This document shows positions 29,191 to 36,902 of a stretch of 64,000 bases of DNA, piece after piece. The notes under the pieces were generated by a model. It searched no databases, was not told where the DNA came from, and saw only the letters and a list, made by a program, of their open reading frames with translations. The stretch is taken from NCBI RefSeq assembly GCF_002259405.1, contig NZ_NPFW01000017.1, forward strand, positions 1 through 64,000, written 5' to 3'. The position numbers were made by a program, and so were the translations under genes. Source of the stretch: Rhodococcus sp. 14-2483-1-2 (lineage in GTDB: Bacteria; Actinomycetota; Actinomycetes; Mycobacteriales; Mycobacteriaceae). The stretch's first letter is position 1, and each line of letters begins with the position of its first letter.

Positions 29191-29442
29191 ATGAAAGCAA
29201 GAGATGCGGGCAGCATCGTCGTGGTCGTCGTCGGAGCTGTGCTGGCGCTGTTCTTCTGGGACCTGCGGTTCTCCTGGTTCCAGGGCGGCCCGATCGGCTG
29301 TGTTCTGGTGGTGCTCGCGATGGTCGACGTATGGGAATCGCGTCGCGGCACCCCGAGGAAGGGGCTGCTCGCGGAACTACGAGACGACATCGTCGGCACG
29401 AAAGATTCGAGCGATGAGTCCGAGCGTGACACTCGGCCGTGA
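29191..29442 (+). CDS. Small membrane protein
   Basis: Protein of 83 residues with two hydrophobic segments (SIVVVVVGAVLALFFWDL and GCVLVVLAMVDVW) and a charged tail. The ATG at 29191 has the Shine-Dalgarno AAAGGGAAG. It lies 34 bp after the Sap-family gene and is probably co-transcribed with it. No family recognised. Confidence 0.6.
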   Translation: MKARDAGSIVVVVVGAVLALFFWDLRFSWFQGGPIGCVLVVLAMVDVWESRRGTPRKGLLAELRDDIVGTKDSSDESERDTRP

Positions 29443-29522
29443 GTGGCACCGCCGGTTCGTATCGCCGGGACGGTACTGAATTCTCGGCCCAGGCGTGATA
29501 AACAAGCTGTTCGGCGATCTGT

Positions 29523-30494
29523 ATGGAGCGGAATGGTGGTGACCTGGTGACGACCGGTGTCGACGCGGGGCTCGCTACTCGCTCGCCTCGGCGTGGTCTG
29601 ACCGCTGCAGGCACCACGGTGATGGTCCTGGGTCTGGTGGCCGGTTGGGTTGTCGTCTACTCGGTGAGCCTGATGGGTGCGCTGTGGCGCTTCCGTGAAC
29701 CCGACGCGCCCGCCCCGACGCTCTCGATCGGGGATCAATGGGCCGATCTCGCGGTCGGTGCAGCACAGGTGGTGGTAGGAGCGGTGGCGATCGCCCTCGT
29801 GTATTTCGCTCGACGTCGGAAGCTGCCTGCGGTGTGGCCGGCCCGCAGTGGCACCGCGCGCAAGGCGGCGCTCACCTGGTGTGCCGCGATCGGTGCCGCC
29901 TCTGCTTCGCTGCTCGTGTTGTCTCGCCTGGACATCGTCCGCTTCAGCTTCTCGGTTCCTGCCTCGGTCGAGTCCGATTGGCTCGCAGTGGTATCAGCGC
30001 TCGCCGTGGGTCTACGCGAAGAGCCGATCCTGGTGGCGTTGCCGGTGTTGCTACTGGTGGGCCGACTCCCGATCTGGGCGATCATGGCTCTGTCGGCCAC
30101 GATGCGAGGCCTTCTCTACATGTACTTCGGTGGAGGCGGGTTTCTGTGGGCGCTGTGCTGGGGTGCCGCGGCGGTTTGGGTGTTCTACCGCTACCGGCGA
30201 CTGTGGGTGTTGATCGCCATCCACGGACTGGTGATGAACATCCAGGTATTGGATCGCGTGATTCCGTCCGAGAATGCGGCGACCGTCCTGCAGGGGATCA
30301 ACATTCTGATCCTGTTCGCAGCGCTGTTGTGGTGGCTCGCCCCCCGCGCGCTGGAGGCGTTCCTGCCGAATACGGTGGCCGTTCGGTACGGCGATGCGAC
30401 CGTCGAAACGACTCCGATGGTGGCCGAGGTGGTCCTGAACCCCGAGAAACTCGATCCCGACGAGTCCCGACGAGAACCGCCCGTCAAGCCCTGA
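29523..30494 (+). CDS. CPBP-like intramembrane protein
   Basis: Membrane protein of 323 residues with about eight helices. The segment VGLREEPILVALPVLLLVGR, the following SATMRGLLYMYFGG and the late AIHGLVMN resemble the three motifs of CPBP (Abi/CAAX) intramembrane proteases. The first motif has EEP rather than the usual EExxxR, so protease activity is uncertain. The start could also be GTG 29547. Its 3-prime end overlaps the GNAT gene by 11 bp. Confidence 0.6.
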   Translation: MERNGGDLVTTGVDAGLATRSPRRGLTAAGTTVMVLGLVAGWVVVYSVSLMGALWRFREPDAPAPTLSIGDQWADLAVGAAQVVVGAVAIALVYFARRRKLPAVWPARSGTARKAALTWCAAIGAASASLLVLSRLDIVRFSFSVPASVESDWLAVVSALAVGLREEPILVALPVLLLVGRLPIWAIMALSATMRGLLYMYFGGGGFLWALCWGAAAVWVFYRYRRLWVLIAIHGLVMNIQVLDRVIPSENAATVLQGINILILFAALLWWLAPRALEAFLPNTVAVRYGDATVETTPMVAEVVLNPEKLDPDESRREPPVKP

Positions 30495-30993
30495 CCATGC
30501 GGGCTTCGAGGCACTCCCAGATCGGGTCGAACTTCTCGGTGCCGTCCAGCTCGAACCGATGCTTGCGGTAGAACGCCACCGCGCGATCGTTGGCCGCTGC
30601 CACCCACAGATATGTGGATGCCTCCCGGTCGATCACGGTGGTCATGAGTTCTGTTGCGAGGCCGGTGCCGTGGTGCTCGGGTACAACGTTCAGTGACCAC
30701 AGTTCGGTCGGTGCCGGCGGATCGAGCTCGCGTGGCGGGCCGCCGGTGGCGAAACCGACGATGCGTGAATCGTTGGTGTTGACGGCGCATCGGGTCCGCA
30801 CACCGCGGCTCGCCTCCTCGTCGCGGCGGGCGATGATCCGCTCCCATCGTTCGATGCGATCGCGAGGGCGTATCGCATCGAGCCTGGCGCTGTTCATCAT
30901 TCCCGCGTACGTCGCCTTCCAGATCGCCACGTGCGCTGCGCCGAGCTGTTCTTCGTCGCCCGGGCGGATGTCACGGATCGTGTATCTGGCCAC
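30484..30993 (-). CDS. GNAT-family N-acetyltransferase
   Basis: Acetyltransferase of 169 residues. The acetyl-CoA pocket is WSLNVVPEHHGTGLATELM (V-x-P-E-x-x-G-x-G motif), followed by YLWVAAANDRAVAFYRKHRF, the usual final strand-helix unit. The substrate may be an amino group of a small molecule or protein; it cannot be named. It is convergent with the CPBP-like gene and divergent from the DUF222 gene. Confidence 0.88.
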   Translation of the reverse strand: MARYTIRDIRPGDEEQLGAAHVAIWKATYAGMMNSARLDAIRPRDRIERWERIIARRDEEASRGVRTRCAVNTNDSRIVGFATGGPPRELDPPAPTELWSLNVVPEHHGTGLATELMTTVIDREASTYLWVAAANDRAVAFYRKHRFELDGTEKFDPIWECLEARMVRA

Positions 30994-31054
30994 CGTTGCA
31001 GTTATACCGATACGACTCGAATTGTTCTCGGAATTTCTTGTCGGACCCCTCTCG

Positions 31055-31060
31055 TATCAT
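31055..31060 (+). promoter_or_regulatory. -10 element (TATCAT) of a leaderless promoter
   Basis: TATCAT ends seven bases before ATG 31068; transcription would start at the start codon. No Shine-Dalgarno is present, which supports this start. Confidence 0.4.
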
Positions 31061-31067
31061 CGAATTC

Positions 31068-33194
31068 ATGTTCGATACCGGGGGGTGGGGAGCGGCGGAG
31101 ACGCCGCCGGTCGATGACTGCATTGCGGGGTTCCTCGACGTCATCGCACTCAACCGTGTCAACGAGAATCTCGCTCGAGCGGCCACCGTGCTCGCGTACT
31201 GCGATGTTCTCGAGATGCGCCTCGAGGCAGCCGAAGCTGCCGGCGGAGATCCGGGCGAGACCGTCCGCGGTGCCCTGTGCGATCTGGCCGTGACGATGAC
31301 CGGAACGCGTCGTGATGCGTCGGTGGTGCACGATGTCGCGGAGCGTCTGCATCAAATGCCGTTGACCGCCTTGCGTTTTGTGACCGGCAGCTTCGACTGG
31401 TCGACGGTGGTCACCATCACCTCGGTGCTGCATCGTGCCAGTGACGAGACGATCGCGAAGATCGAATACGAGGTCTGTGCCTCGGGTGGCCGAATGCGTC
31501 CGCAGGCGCTACGCAATCGGATCTGGCGGCTGTGGATGAAGGCCGATCCGGTCGGTGCCGAAGCTGCCCGCGAGACCGCGAAGTCCGAGGAGGTCGGCGT
31601 GAGGATCGACCGCACCGGTCCGGGCGGGATCGCGTCGCTCATCGCGAAGATCACCGATCTCGAAGCAGCGGAAGCGGATGCCCTCATCGTCGAGATGGTC
31701 GGGACGGTCTGCAAGGGCGACCCACGATCGACGGGCACGCTGCGGGCCGCGGGTCTGATGGCGTTGCTGCACGGCGAGCATTCACTCGCGTGTCAGTGCG
31801 ATCGCGGCGACGACTGCCCGGTGGCCGGCGCTGTCGACGACATTCCTCCTCGGCGCGGGCATCTCCTCCAGATCGTGGTGGCGGTGGAGACGCTGCTGGG
31901 ACTGTCCTCGGAGCCCGCGACCCTCGCCGACGGGACACCAATCGACCCCGAAGTGGCGCGCATCGTTGCCACGGACGCGAAGTGGCAGGCGCTGCTGACC
32001 GAGCTGGTCCAGATGCTGAAGCCCGAACGAACAAACACGGGCGACGACGGATCGAACGATGACGGATCGAACGATGACGGCCGGGAAGATGACGGCCCTG
32101 ACCTTGATGGGCTGGACGGTGGCCCGGACGACGGTGACCCGGACGACGGTGGTCCGGATGGCGGTGACCCGGACGACGGTGGTCCGGATAGCGGTGGTCC
32201 AGACGGCGGTGGCCCGGACGACGGTGGTTCAGGCGGTGGCGGTCCTCGCAACGGCGGCAGCGGCGCCACCCGGGGCAGCCCCGACGGCTCGGCCTCGGAA
32301 CACCCCGACGGTCCTTCGCGCTCCGGCCCCGACCATGCCGACTCCGTCGGCGGCGATGGGTCGGGTTTGCAGTCGCGTTCGTTCGGACCGTTCTCGACGG
32401 CGGTGCCGTCGTTGTTGCGTCGGGTGGTCGGCATGGGTCGGGTACGAGGTGCCGCCCAGCTTCCCTCCGCACGTCTTGTGGGTGCCCACTGCCTGCCATC
32501 TGCAGTCCCGCTACTGGGGGAGGAGTCTGTCCGCGATGGGCTCGTCGCACGGTGGCTTGCCTGGATTGCCGAACGGCCCGAGCGTGCTCGCGGCATCTTT
32601 CCCGACGGTCATGGCGGCGAGTCCGTTCCGTCGCAGTCAGCGGTGACGTATCGGCCGGGTGCCCGTGTCGCCGCGTTCGTTCGTGCTGCGTACCGCACGT
32701 GTACGTTCCCGAATTGCGACGTGCCGGCGTCCCGGTGTCAGATCGATCATCTGGTTCCGTTCGATCACGACGATCCCGAGCGGGGCGGCTGGACGATCGT
32801 GACCAATCTTCAGCCGGTGTGCGTGTTTCATCATCAGGCCAAGACCTCGGGGGCGTGGTCGGCGGTGATGCTCGCAGGCGGAGCGATTCTGTGGTCGAAC
32901 TCCCTCGGTCTGTGCAGAGTCACGGTGCCGGAGCTGTCGATCGCGACTCCCCGCGCATCCCGCCGACGCCGAAGGGGCTCGTCCAGGCCGGGAGCGAGCC
33001 TGCTCGAACCCACCCGCTGGGAGCTCGAGTACAGCGGGTGTACACCGCCGACTCTCGACGACTATCGCTCTGCGACAACGGATATCGACCGAAGAAGGTT
33101 GGCGGAGAAGCGGCGGGCCTACCTCGAACACTGTCGCGTCGTCCATGCACGCGTTCGATACGACCGCACCCGATACGACCCGCCACCCTTCTGA
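31068..33194 (+). CDS. DUF222 and HNH endonuclease domain protein
   Basis: Protein of 708 residues of the actinobacterial 13E12-type family. The DUF222 domain fills about residues 20-320 and includes a QCDRGDDCP cysteine pair. An Asp/Gly-rich repetitive linker occupies about 328-400. The HNH nuclease domain begins near C545, with CTFPNC, CQIDHLVPFDHDD and VTNLQPVCVFHHQAKT; the paired cysteines bind a structural zinc and the H residues form the active site. The protein ends in YDPPPF. The family is expanded in mycolata and its role is not settled (DNA repair, mobile element or recombination). A second copy lies at 52.2-53.9 kb. Confidence 0.85.
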   Translation: MFDTGGWGAAETPPVDDCIAGFLDVIALNRVNENLARAATVLAYCDVLEMRLEAAEAAGGDPGETVRGALCDLAVTMTGTRRDASVVHDVAERLHQMPLTALRFVTGSFDWSTVVTITSVLHRASDETIAKIEYEVCASGGRMRPQALRNRIWRLWMKADPVGAEAARETAKSEEVGVRIDRTGPGGIASLIAKITDLEAAEADALIVEMVGTVCKGDPRSTGTLRAAGLMALLHGEHSLACQCDRGDDCPVAGAVDDIPPRRGHLLQIVVAVETLLGLSSEPATLADGTPIDPEVARIVATDAKWQALLTELVQMLKPERTNTGDDGSNDDGSNDDGREDDGPDLDGLDGGPDDGDPDDGGPDGGDPDDGGPDSGGPDGGGPDDGGSGGGGPRNGGSGATRGSPDGSASEHPDGPSRSGPDHADSVGGDGSGLQSRSFGPFSTAVPSLLRRVVGMGRVRGAAQLPSARLVGAHCLPSAVPLLGEESVRDGLVARWLAWIAERPERARGIFPDGHGGESVPSQSAVTYRPGARVAAFVRAAYRTCTFPNCDVPASRCQIDHLVPFDHDDPERGGWTIVTNLQPVCVFHHQAKTSGAWSAVMLAGGAILWSNSLGLCRVTVPELSIATPRASRRRRRGSSRPGASLLEPTRWELEYSGCTPPTLDDYRSATTDIDRRRLAEKRRAYLEHCRVVHARVRYDRTRYDPPPF
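32041..32240 (+). repeat. GC-rich tandem repeats coding Asp/Gly/Pro linker
   Basis: Irregular 9- to 24-bp units built on GACGACGGTGGTCCG code for DDGGPDGGDP-type sequence between the DUF222 and HNH domains. The repetition should make the linker length variable between strains. Confidence 0.7.
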
Positions 33195-33236
33195 ACAACA
33201 CCCGTGCCGGTGTGGCACAGGCCGCTGGCCTGCTAC

Positions 33237-33253
33237 CTTGAACGCCGTTCAAG
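33237..33253. promoter_or_regulatory. BioQ-type operator upstream of bioY
   Basis: CTTGAAC-GCC-GTTCAAG is a perfect 17-bp palindrome containing TGAAC-N3-GTTCA, the known recognition pattern of BioQ, the TetR-type biotin repressor of actinobacteria. It overlaps a TACCTT -10 hexamer (33234-33239), so binding would block transcription of the bioY cluster. No bioQ gene lies in the window. Confidence 0.8.
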
Positions 33254-33295
33254 TCTCTGGGGCAGTTCGCCGCCCCACTCCTCGAGGAGTCACCC

Positions 33296-33898
33296 GTGTC
33301 AGATGTCGACAGCAGTACTCGCCAGCCGAGCCGTAAGGTCGGGCGAATGAACGTCTCCGCCCGCGACATGGCGCAGATTGCGGTGTTCGCAGCACTCATC
33401 GCAGCACTCGGCCTGCCGGGATCGATCACCGTCGGGTTCTCGGGCGTCCCCATCACCCTGCAGACCCTCGGCATCATCCTGTCCGGCGCGATCCTCGGAC
33501 CCCGCAAAGGCACGGCCGCGGTCCTGGTGTTCCTCGCGCTGACGATGATCGGTCTGCCGCTGCTGGCGGGCGGGCGTACCGGTCTCGCCGCCATGGCCGG
33601 ACCCACCGTCGGCTACCTCATCGGCTGGATTCCGGCCGCATTCCTGATCGGCCTACTCACCGCGCGCATCCTGCCCAAGTACTCGATCGCGCTCGGCCTG
33701 CTGATCAACGCGGTCGGCGGAATCCTCGTCGTCTACGCATTCGGCATCATCGGACTCGTCCTGCGCACGGACGTCGGACTCTGGGCCGCCGTCACGTCCA
33801 ACGGACCTTTCCTACCGGGAGACATCGCGAAAGTCGTCGTCGCCACCGTCGTCGCCAAGAGCGTCCACCGCGCGTACCCGGGCCTGATCAAGGCGTGA
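33296..33898 (+). CDS. bioY: Biotin transporter substrate-binding subunit BioY
   Basis: Substrate-binding membrane subunit (S component) of the biotin ECF transporter, 200 residues with six helices. Diagnostic segments are GFSGVPITLQTLGIILSGA, LGPRKGTAAVLVFLALTMIG and LAGGRTGLAAMAGPTVGYL. It binds biotin and works with the BioM ATPase and BioN membrane protein encoded 2.3 kb downstream. The GTG start has GAGGAGT as Shine-Dalgarno. The next gene starts inside its stop codon (GTGA), showing translational coupling with an acyl-activating enzyme. Confidence 0.95.
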   Translation: MSDVDSSTRQPSRKVGRMNVSARDMAQIAVFAALIAALGLPGSITVGFSGVPITLQTLGIILSGAILGPRKGTAAVLVFLALTMIGLPLLAGGRTGLAAMAGPTVGYLIGWIPAAFLIGLLTARILPKYSIALGLLINAVGGILVVYAFGIIGLVLRTDVGLWAAVTSNGPFLPGDIAKVVVATVVAKSVHRAYPGLIKA

Positions 33899-35067
33899 CT
33901 CTCACGCTGGGAGGTCGAGGCCGCGACAACGACACCGCCATCTCCTGGGCGGGTCGCACACTCACCTACGCCGAACTCGACGCAGCGGTCGAGCAGTGGC
34001 CTCACCTCCTGGTGCACGGCGCTCGATCCCACAGCGTTCGATCCCACAGCGCTCGATCCCACGACGCGTCAGCGCTGGAGCTGCCGGACGCGTTGATCTG
34101 CGTGTTCGCGGCGGCCAGGCAGGGCAGCGCGGTCCGAGTGGAGGACCCGGCCGCCCGTCCCGAGCGCCCTGCGCACACCGATCCCGACGCGTTCCTGCTG
34201 GTGGCGACCTCGGGCTCCACCGGCCGCCCGAAACCGCTCGCTCGCACGGTCGCGTCATGGGTAGACAGCTTCCCCGAGTTCACCGACATCTCCGGTATTC
34301 GACCGACCGACACCGTACTGATCACCGGACCGCTGCACGCCACGATGCACCTGTTCGCCGCGGTGCACGCACTGTGGCTCGGGGCATGCGTCACCGACGA
34401 TCCTTCGCAGGCCACTGCTGTCCATGCCGTGCCTGCGGTACTCCGTGATGTCCTCCGCGGGATGCCCCATGCACGAGTTGCCGTCGCTGCCGGCACCGGC
34501 CTCGATGATGCTGCCGCGCAGACGATCTCGGCACAGAACGCCTCGACGCAAGAGATCAGGCTGGTCGAGTACTACGGCTCGGCGGAGCTGTCACTGGTGG
34601 CGGCGAGGGTGGTGGGCGAGCACTCCTCACTGAGACTGCTTCGGGACGTCGACGCACGCACCGAGGACGGGTACCTGTTCGTTCGTTCGCCGTACGCTGC
34701 GCTCGGTGCGCGCGGCTGGTTCGGCGTCGGTGATCTGGCCGAACTGAACGGCTCCGAACTCCTCGTCCGCGGCCGCGGGGATGCAGCGATCAACGTGGGC
34801 GGAACCACCGTGATCGCCGAGGACGTGGAGAACATCCTGACCGCACTCGACGGCGTCCGAGCTGCGGCAGCGATCGGCACACCACACGCGGTTCTCGGCG
34901 AAACGGTCTCTGCTGTCATCGAACTCGACGGAACCCGCGACCTCGACCTCGTGCGCGCCGACGCTCGCGCAATCATGGCCAAGGAAGCACTGCCGCGACG
35001 CTGGACGGTGGTGCAGCAGTTGCCCCGTACCTCCAACGGCAAGATCGCCCGAAGGGCCCTGCTGTGA
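33895..35067 (+). CDS. Adenylate-forming acyl-CoA synthetase/ligase (short)
   Basis: AMP-dependent synthetase of 390 residues, shorter than the usual 500 or more. It keeps the phosphate loop TSGSTGRPK (residues 105-113), the YYGSAELS motif, GWFGVGDLA with the ribose-binding Asp, and the C-terminal catalytic Lys in RTSNGKIARR. The family makes acyl-adenylates and thioesters; the acyl substrate is unknown. The start overlaps the bioY stop and its own stop overlaps the thiolase start, both by 4 nt. Residues 43-57 are coded by three tandem 15-bp repeats. Its place between bioY and bioMN suggests a role in biotin, pimelate or other fatty-acid salvage. Confidence 0.88.
   Translation: MTLTLGGRGRDNDTAISWAGRTLTYAELDAAVEQWPHLLVHGARSHSVRSHSARSHDASALELPDALICVFAAARQGSAVRVEDPAARPERPAHTDPDAFLLVATSGSTGRPKPLARTVASWVDSFPEFTDISGIRPTDTVLITGPLHATMHLFAAVHALWLGACVTDDPSQATAVHAVPAVLRDVLRGMPHARVAVAAGTGLDDAAAQTISAQNASTQEIRLVEYYGSAELSLVAARVVGEHSSLRLLRDVDARTEDGYLFVRSPYAALGARGWFGVGDLAELNGSELLVRGRGDAAINVGGTTVIAEDVENILTALDGVRAAAAIGTPHAVLGETVSAVIELDGTRDLDLVRADARAIMAKEALPRRWTVVQQLPRTSNGKIARRALL
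34021..34065 (+). repeat. Three 15-bp tandem repeats inside ligase gene
   Basis: Three copies of GCTCGATCCCACAGC with one or two changes (34021-34035, 34036-34050, 34051-34065) code for ARSHS-VRSHS-ARSHD in the ligase N-terminal domain. The frame is kept. Confidence 0.85.
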
Positions 35068-36197
35068 ATGTCGCTCCTGTGAATGTCCCCGTTATCGTCG
35101 CGGCGAAACGTTCGGCAATCGGTATCGCCGGGCACGGCTTCGCCGATGTCACCGCCCCGAACCTAGCCGCACCTGTCCTGAAAGCTGTTGCAGCAGAAAT
35201 CAGTTTGCTCGAAATATCGATCGACGACGTGATTCTCGGCAACTGCCTCGGTCCCGGCGGCGACGTTGCACGTGTCTCGTCTCTGCTCGCGGGCCTCGGC
35301 GTCGGCGTTCCCGGCGTCACCGTCGATCGGCAGTGCGGATCCGGGCTCGACGCGGTGGCGCAGGCCGCGTCGCGTATCCGCAGCGGCGAGGAGACGCTGA
35401 TACTGGCCGGTGGCGTCGAGTCTGCCAGCACCAGCCCGTGGAGATTCTGGCCACCGGTCGACGGCGGAGAGCCCGTCCGCTACACCCGAGCGCCGTTCGC
35501 TCCGCCCGGCTTCGCGGACCCGGACATGGGTGTGGCAGCGGATGACCTCGCGCGAATCCGAGGTATCGGGCGCGAACGCCAAGATGCTTACGCTGCACGG
35601 TCGTTCGCGCGCGCGGCGGCCTGCGACTTCTCGGCCGAGATCGTCACGGTGAACGATGTCGTAACCGACGAGCGCATCCGCCCCAACATGACTGCCCAGC
35701 GGCTCGGCAGACTGCGCCCCACGTTCACCTCCGACGGCACCGTGACCGCGGGCAACTCGTGCGGAATATCGGACGGCGCAGCAGTTCTGGCCGTCACCAC
35801 GGCCGAGCGGGCAGCCGGGATGCCGGCGTTGCGCATCCTCGGCAGCGCGGTCGCAGGGTCCGACCCGGCTCTTCCGGGACTGGGTCCGGTGCCGGCGATC
35901 GGGAAGCTGCTCGCCCGGACCGGGGTGAGCCTCGCCGACATCGACACCGTCGAGATCACCGAGGCTTTCGCGTCGGTCGTGCTCGCGGTCTCGGATGAAT
36001 TGGGCCTCGACGAGGGCCGCATCTGTCCGGAGGGCGGAGCCATCGCGATGGGGCACCCGTGGGGAGCGTCGGGCGCAATTCTGCTGGTACGGTTGGCCTC
36101 TCGAATGCTGCAACCCGGGGGCCCGGCACTGGGCCTGGCGGCCTGCGCCATCGGCGGCGGGCAAGGAATAGCGATGCTGGTGGAACGAGCGACATGA
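35064..36197 (+). CDS. Thiolase family protein (acetyl-CoA acyltransferase)
   Basis: Thiolase of 377 residues. The nucleophile is C91 in DRQCGSGLDA, the second catalytic pair is H331 in MGHPWGASG and C361 in CAIGGGQG, so the enzyme should be active in condensing or cleaving beta-ketoacyl-CoA. The GTG start overlaps the ligase stop by 4 nt, and the start region is itself duplicated (GTGAATGTCGCTCCT then GTGAATGTC, 35064-35087). Downstream, its stop overlaps the first of three repeated ATGAGC units before bioM. With the ligase it could extend or shorten an activated acyl chain. Confidence 0.92.
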   Translation: MNVAPVNVPVIVAAKRSAIGIAGHGFADVTAPNLAAPVLKAVAAEISLLEISIDDVILGNCLGPGGDVARVSSLLAGLGVGVPGVTVDRQCGSGLDAVAQAASRIRSGEETLILAGGVESASTSPWRFWPPVDGGEPVRYTRAPFAPPGFADPDMGVAADDLARIRGIGRERQDAYAARSFARAAACDFSAEIVTVNDVVTDERIRPNMTAQRLGRLRPTFTSDGTVTAGNSCGISDGAAVLAVTTAERAAGMPALRILGSAVAGSDPALPGLGPVPAIGKLLARTGVSLADIDTVEITEAFASVVLAVSDELGLDEGRICPEGGAIAMGHPWGASGAILLVRLASRMLQPGGPALGLAACAIGGGQGIAMLVERAT

Positions 36198-36235
36198 GCA
36201 GGGTTACATGAGCAGGGTCATATGAGCACAGTCAA
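36194..36235 (+). repeat. Triplicated 14-bp start region with two nested mini-ORFs before bioM
   Basis: Three 14-bp copies (36194-36207, 36208-36221, 36222-36235) each begin ATGAGCA. The thiolase stop TGA (36195-36197) overlaps the first ATG. That ATG opens MSRVT-stop, whose TGA (36209-36211) overlaps the second ATG. The second opens MSRVI-stop, whose TGA (36223-36225) overlaps the bioM ATG at 36222. Each copy supplies AGCAGGG as Shine-Dalgarno for the next ATG. Confidence 0.8.
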
Positions 36236-36902
36236 GTTCGAGAACATTTCGCACTCGTTCGGGGAACGGCAGGTGCTGCACAGCATCGACCTCGAATTCG
36301 ACGAGCGCCGAATCGGCATCATCGGTTCCAACGGTTCGGGCAAGTCGACGCTCGCGCGGATGATCAACGGTCTGATCAAGCCCGATACGGGCCGCGTCAC
36401 GGTCGACGGCGTCGATGCCGCGAAGAAGGGGGCGCAGGTTCGCAAGAAGGTCGGCTTCGTGTTCACCGATCCCGATTCGCAGATCGTGATGCCCACTGTC
36501 GCAGAGGATCTCGCGTTCTCTCTCCGCAGGTCCGGTTTGAGCAAGGCCGAGGTGGCCGAGCGGGTGGAAGAGATTCTCGTCCGCTTCCGTCTCGATCAGC
36601 ACCGCGACCATCCGGCGCACCTGCTCTCCGGTGGACAGAAACAACTGCTGGCGATCGGTGCCGTCCTCATTCGACGACCGGAGGTGGTCGTTGCCGACGA
36701 ACCGACGACGCTGCTCGATCTGCGCAACGGACGCGTCGTCGCGCAGGCTCTGGACTCCATGGACCAGCAAGTCATCGTCGTGACCCATCAACTGGCACTG
36801 CTGGACAGCTTCGAGCGCGTCATCGTCATCGACGACGGCCGCATCGCATTCGACGGAACCCCCGCCGCCGCGGTCCCGGCCTATCGGGAGCTGATCGGAT
36901 GA
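36222..36902 (+). CDS. bioM: Biotin ECF transporter ATPase BioM
   Basis: ABC-type ATPase of 226 residues (EcfA type) that powers biotin uptake with BioN and BioY. Walker A is GSNGSGKST (35-43), the Q loop lies in DPDSQIVMPT, the signature is LSGGQKQ (135-141), Walker B ends in VVVADEPTTLLDLRN with D159 and E160, and the switch His is in VVTHQLA. PTTLLDLRN and DPDSQIV are typical of ECF ATPases. The ATG is the third of three repeated start sites; its stop overlaps the bioN start by 4 nt. Confidence 0.95.
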   Translation: MSTVKFENISHSFGERQVLHSIDLEFDERRIGIIGSNGSGKSTLARMINGLIKPDTGRVTVDGVDAAKKGAQVRKKVGFVFTDPDSQIVMPTVAEDLAFSLRRSGLSKAEVAERVEEILVRFRLDQHRDHPAHLLSGGQKQLLAIGAVLIRRPEVVVADEPTTLLDLRNGRVVAQALDSMDQQVIVVTHQLALLDSFERVIVIDDGRIAFDGTPAAAVPAYRELIG

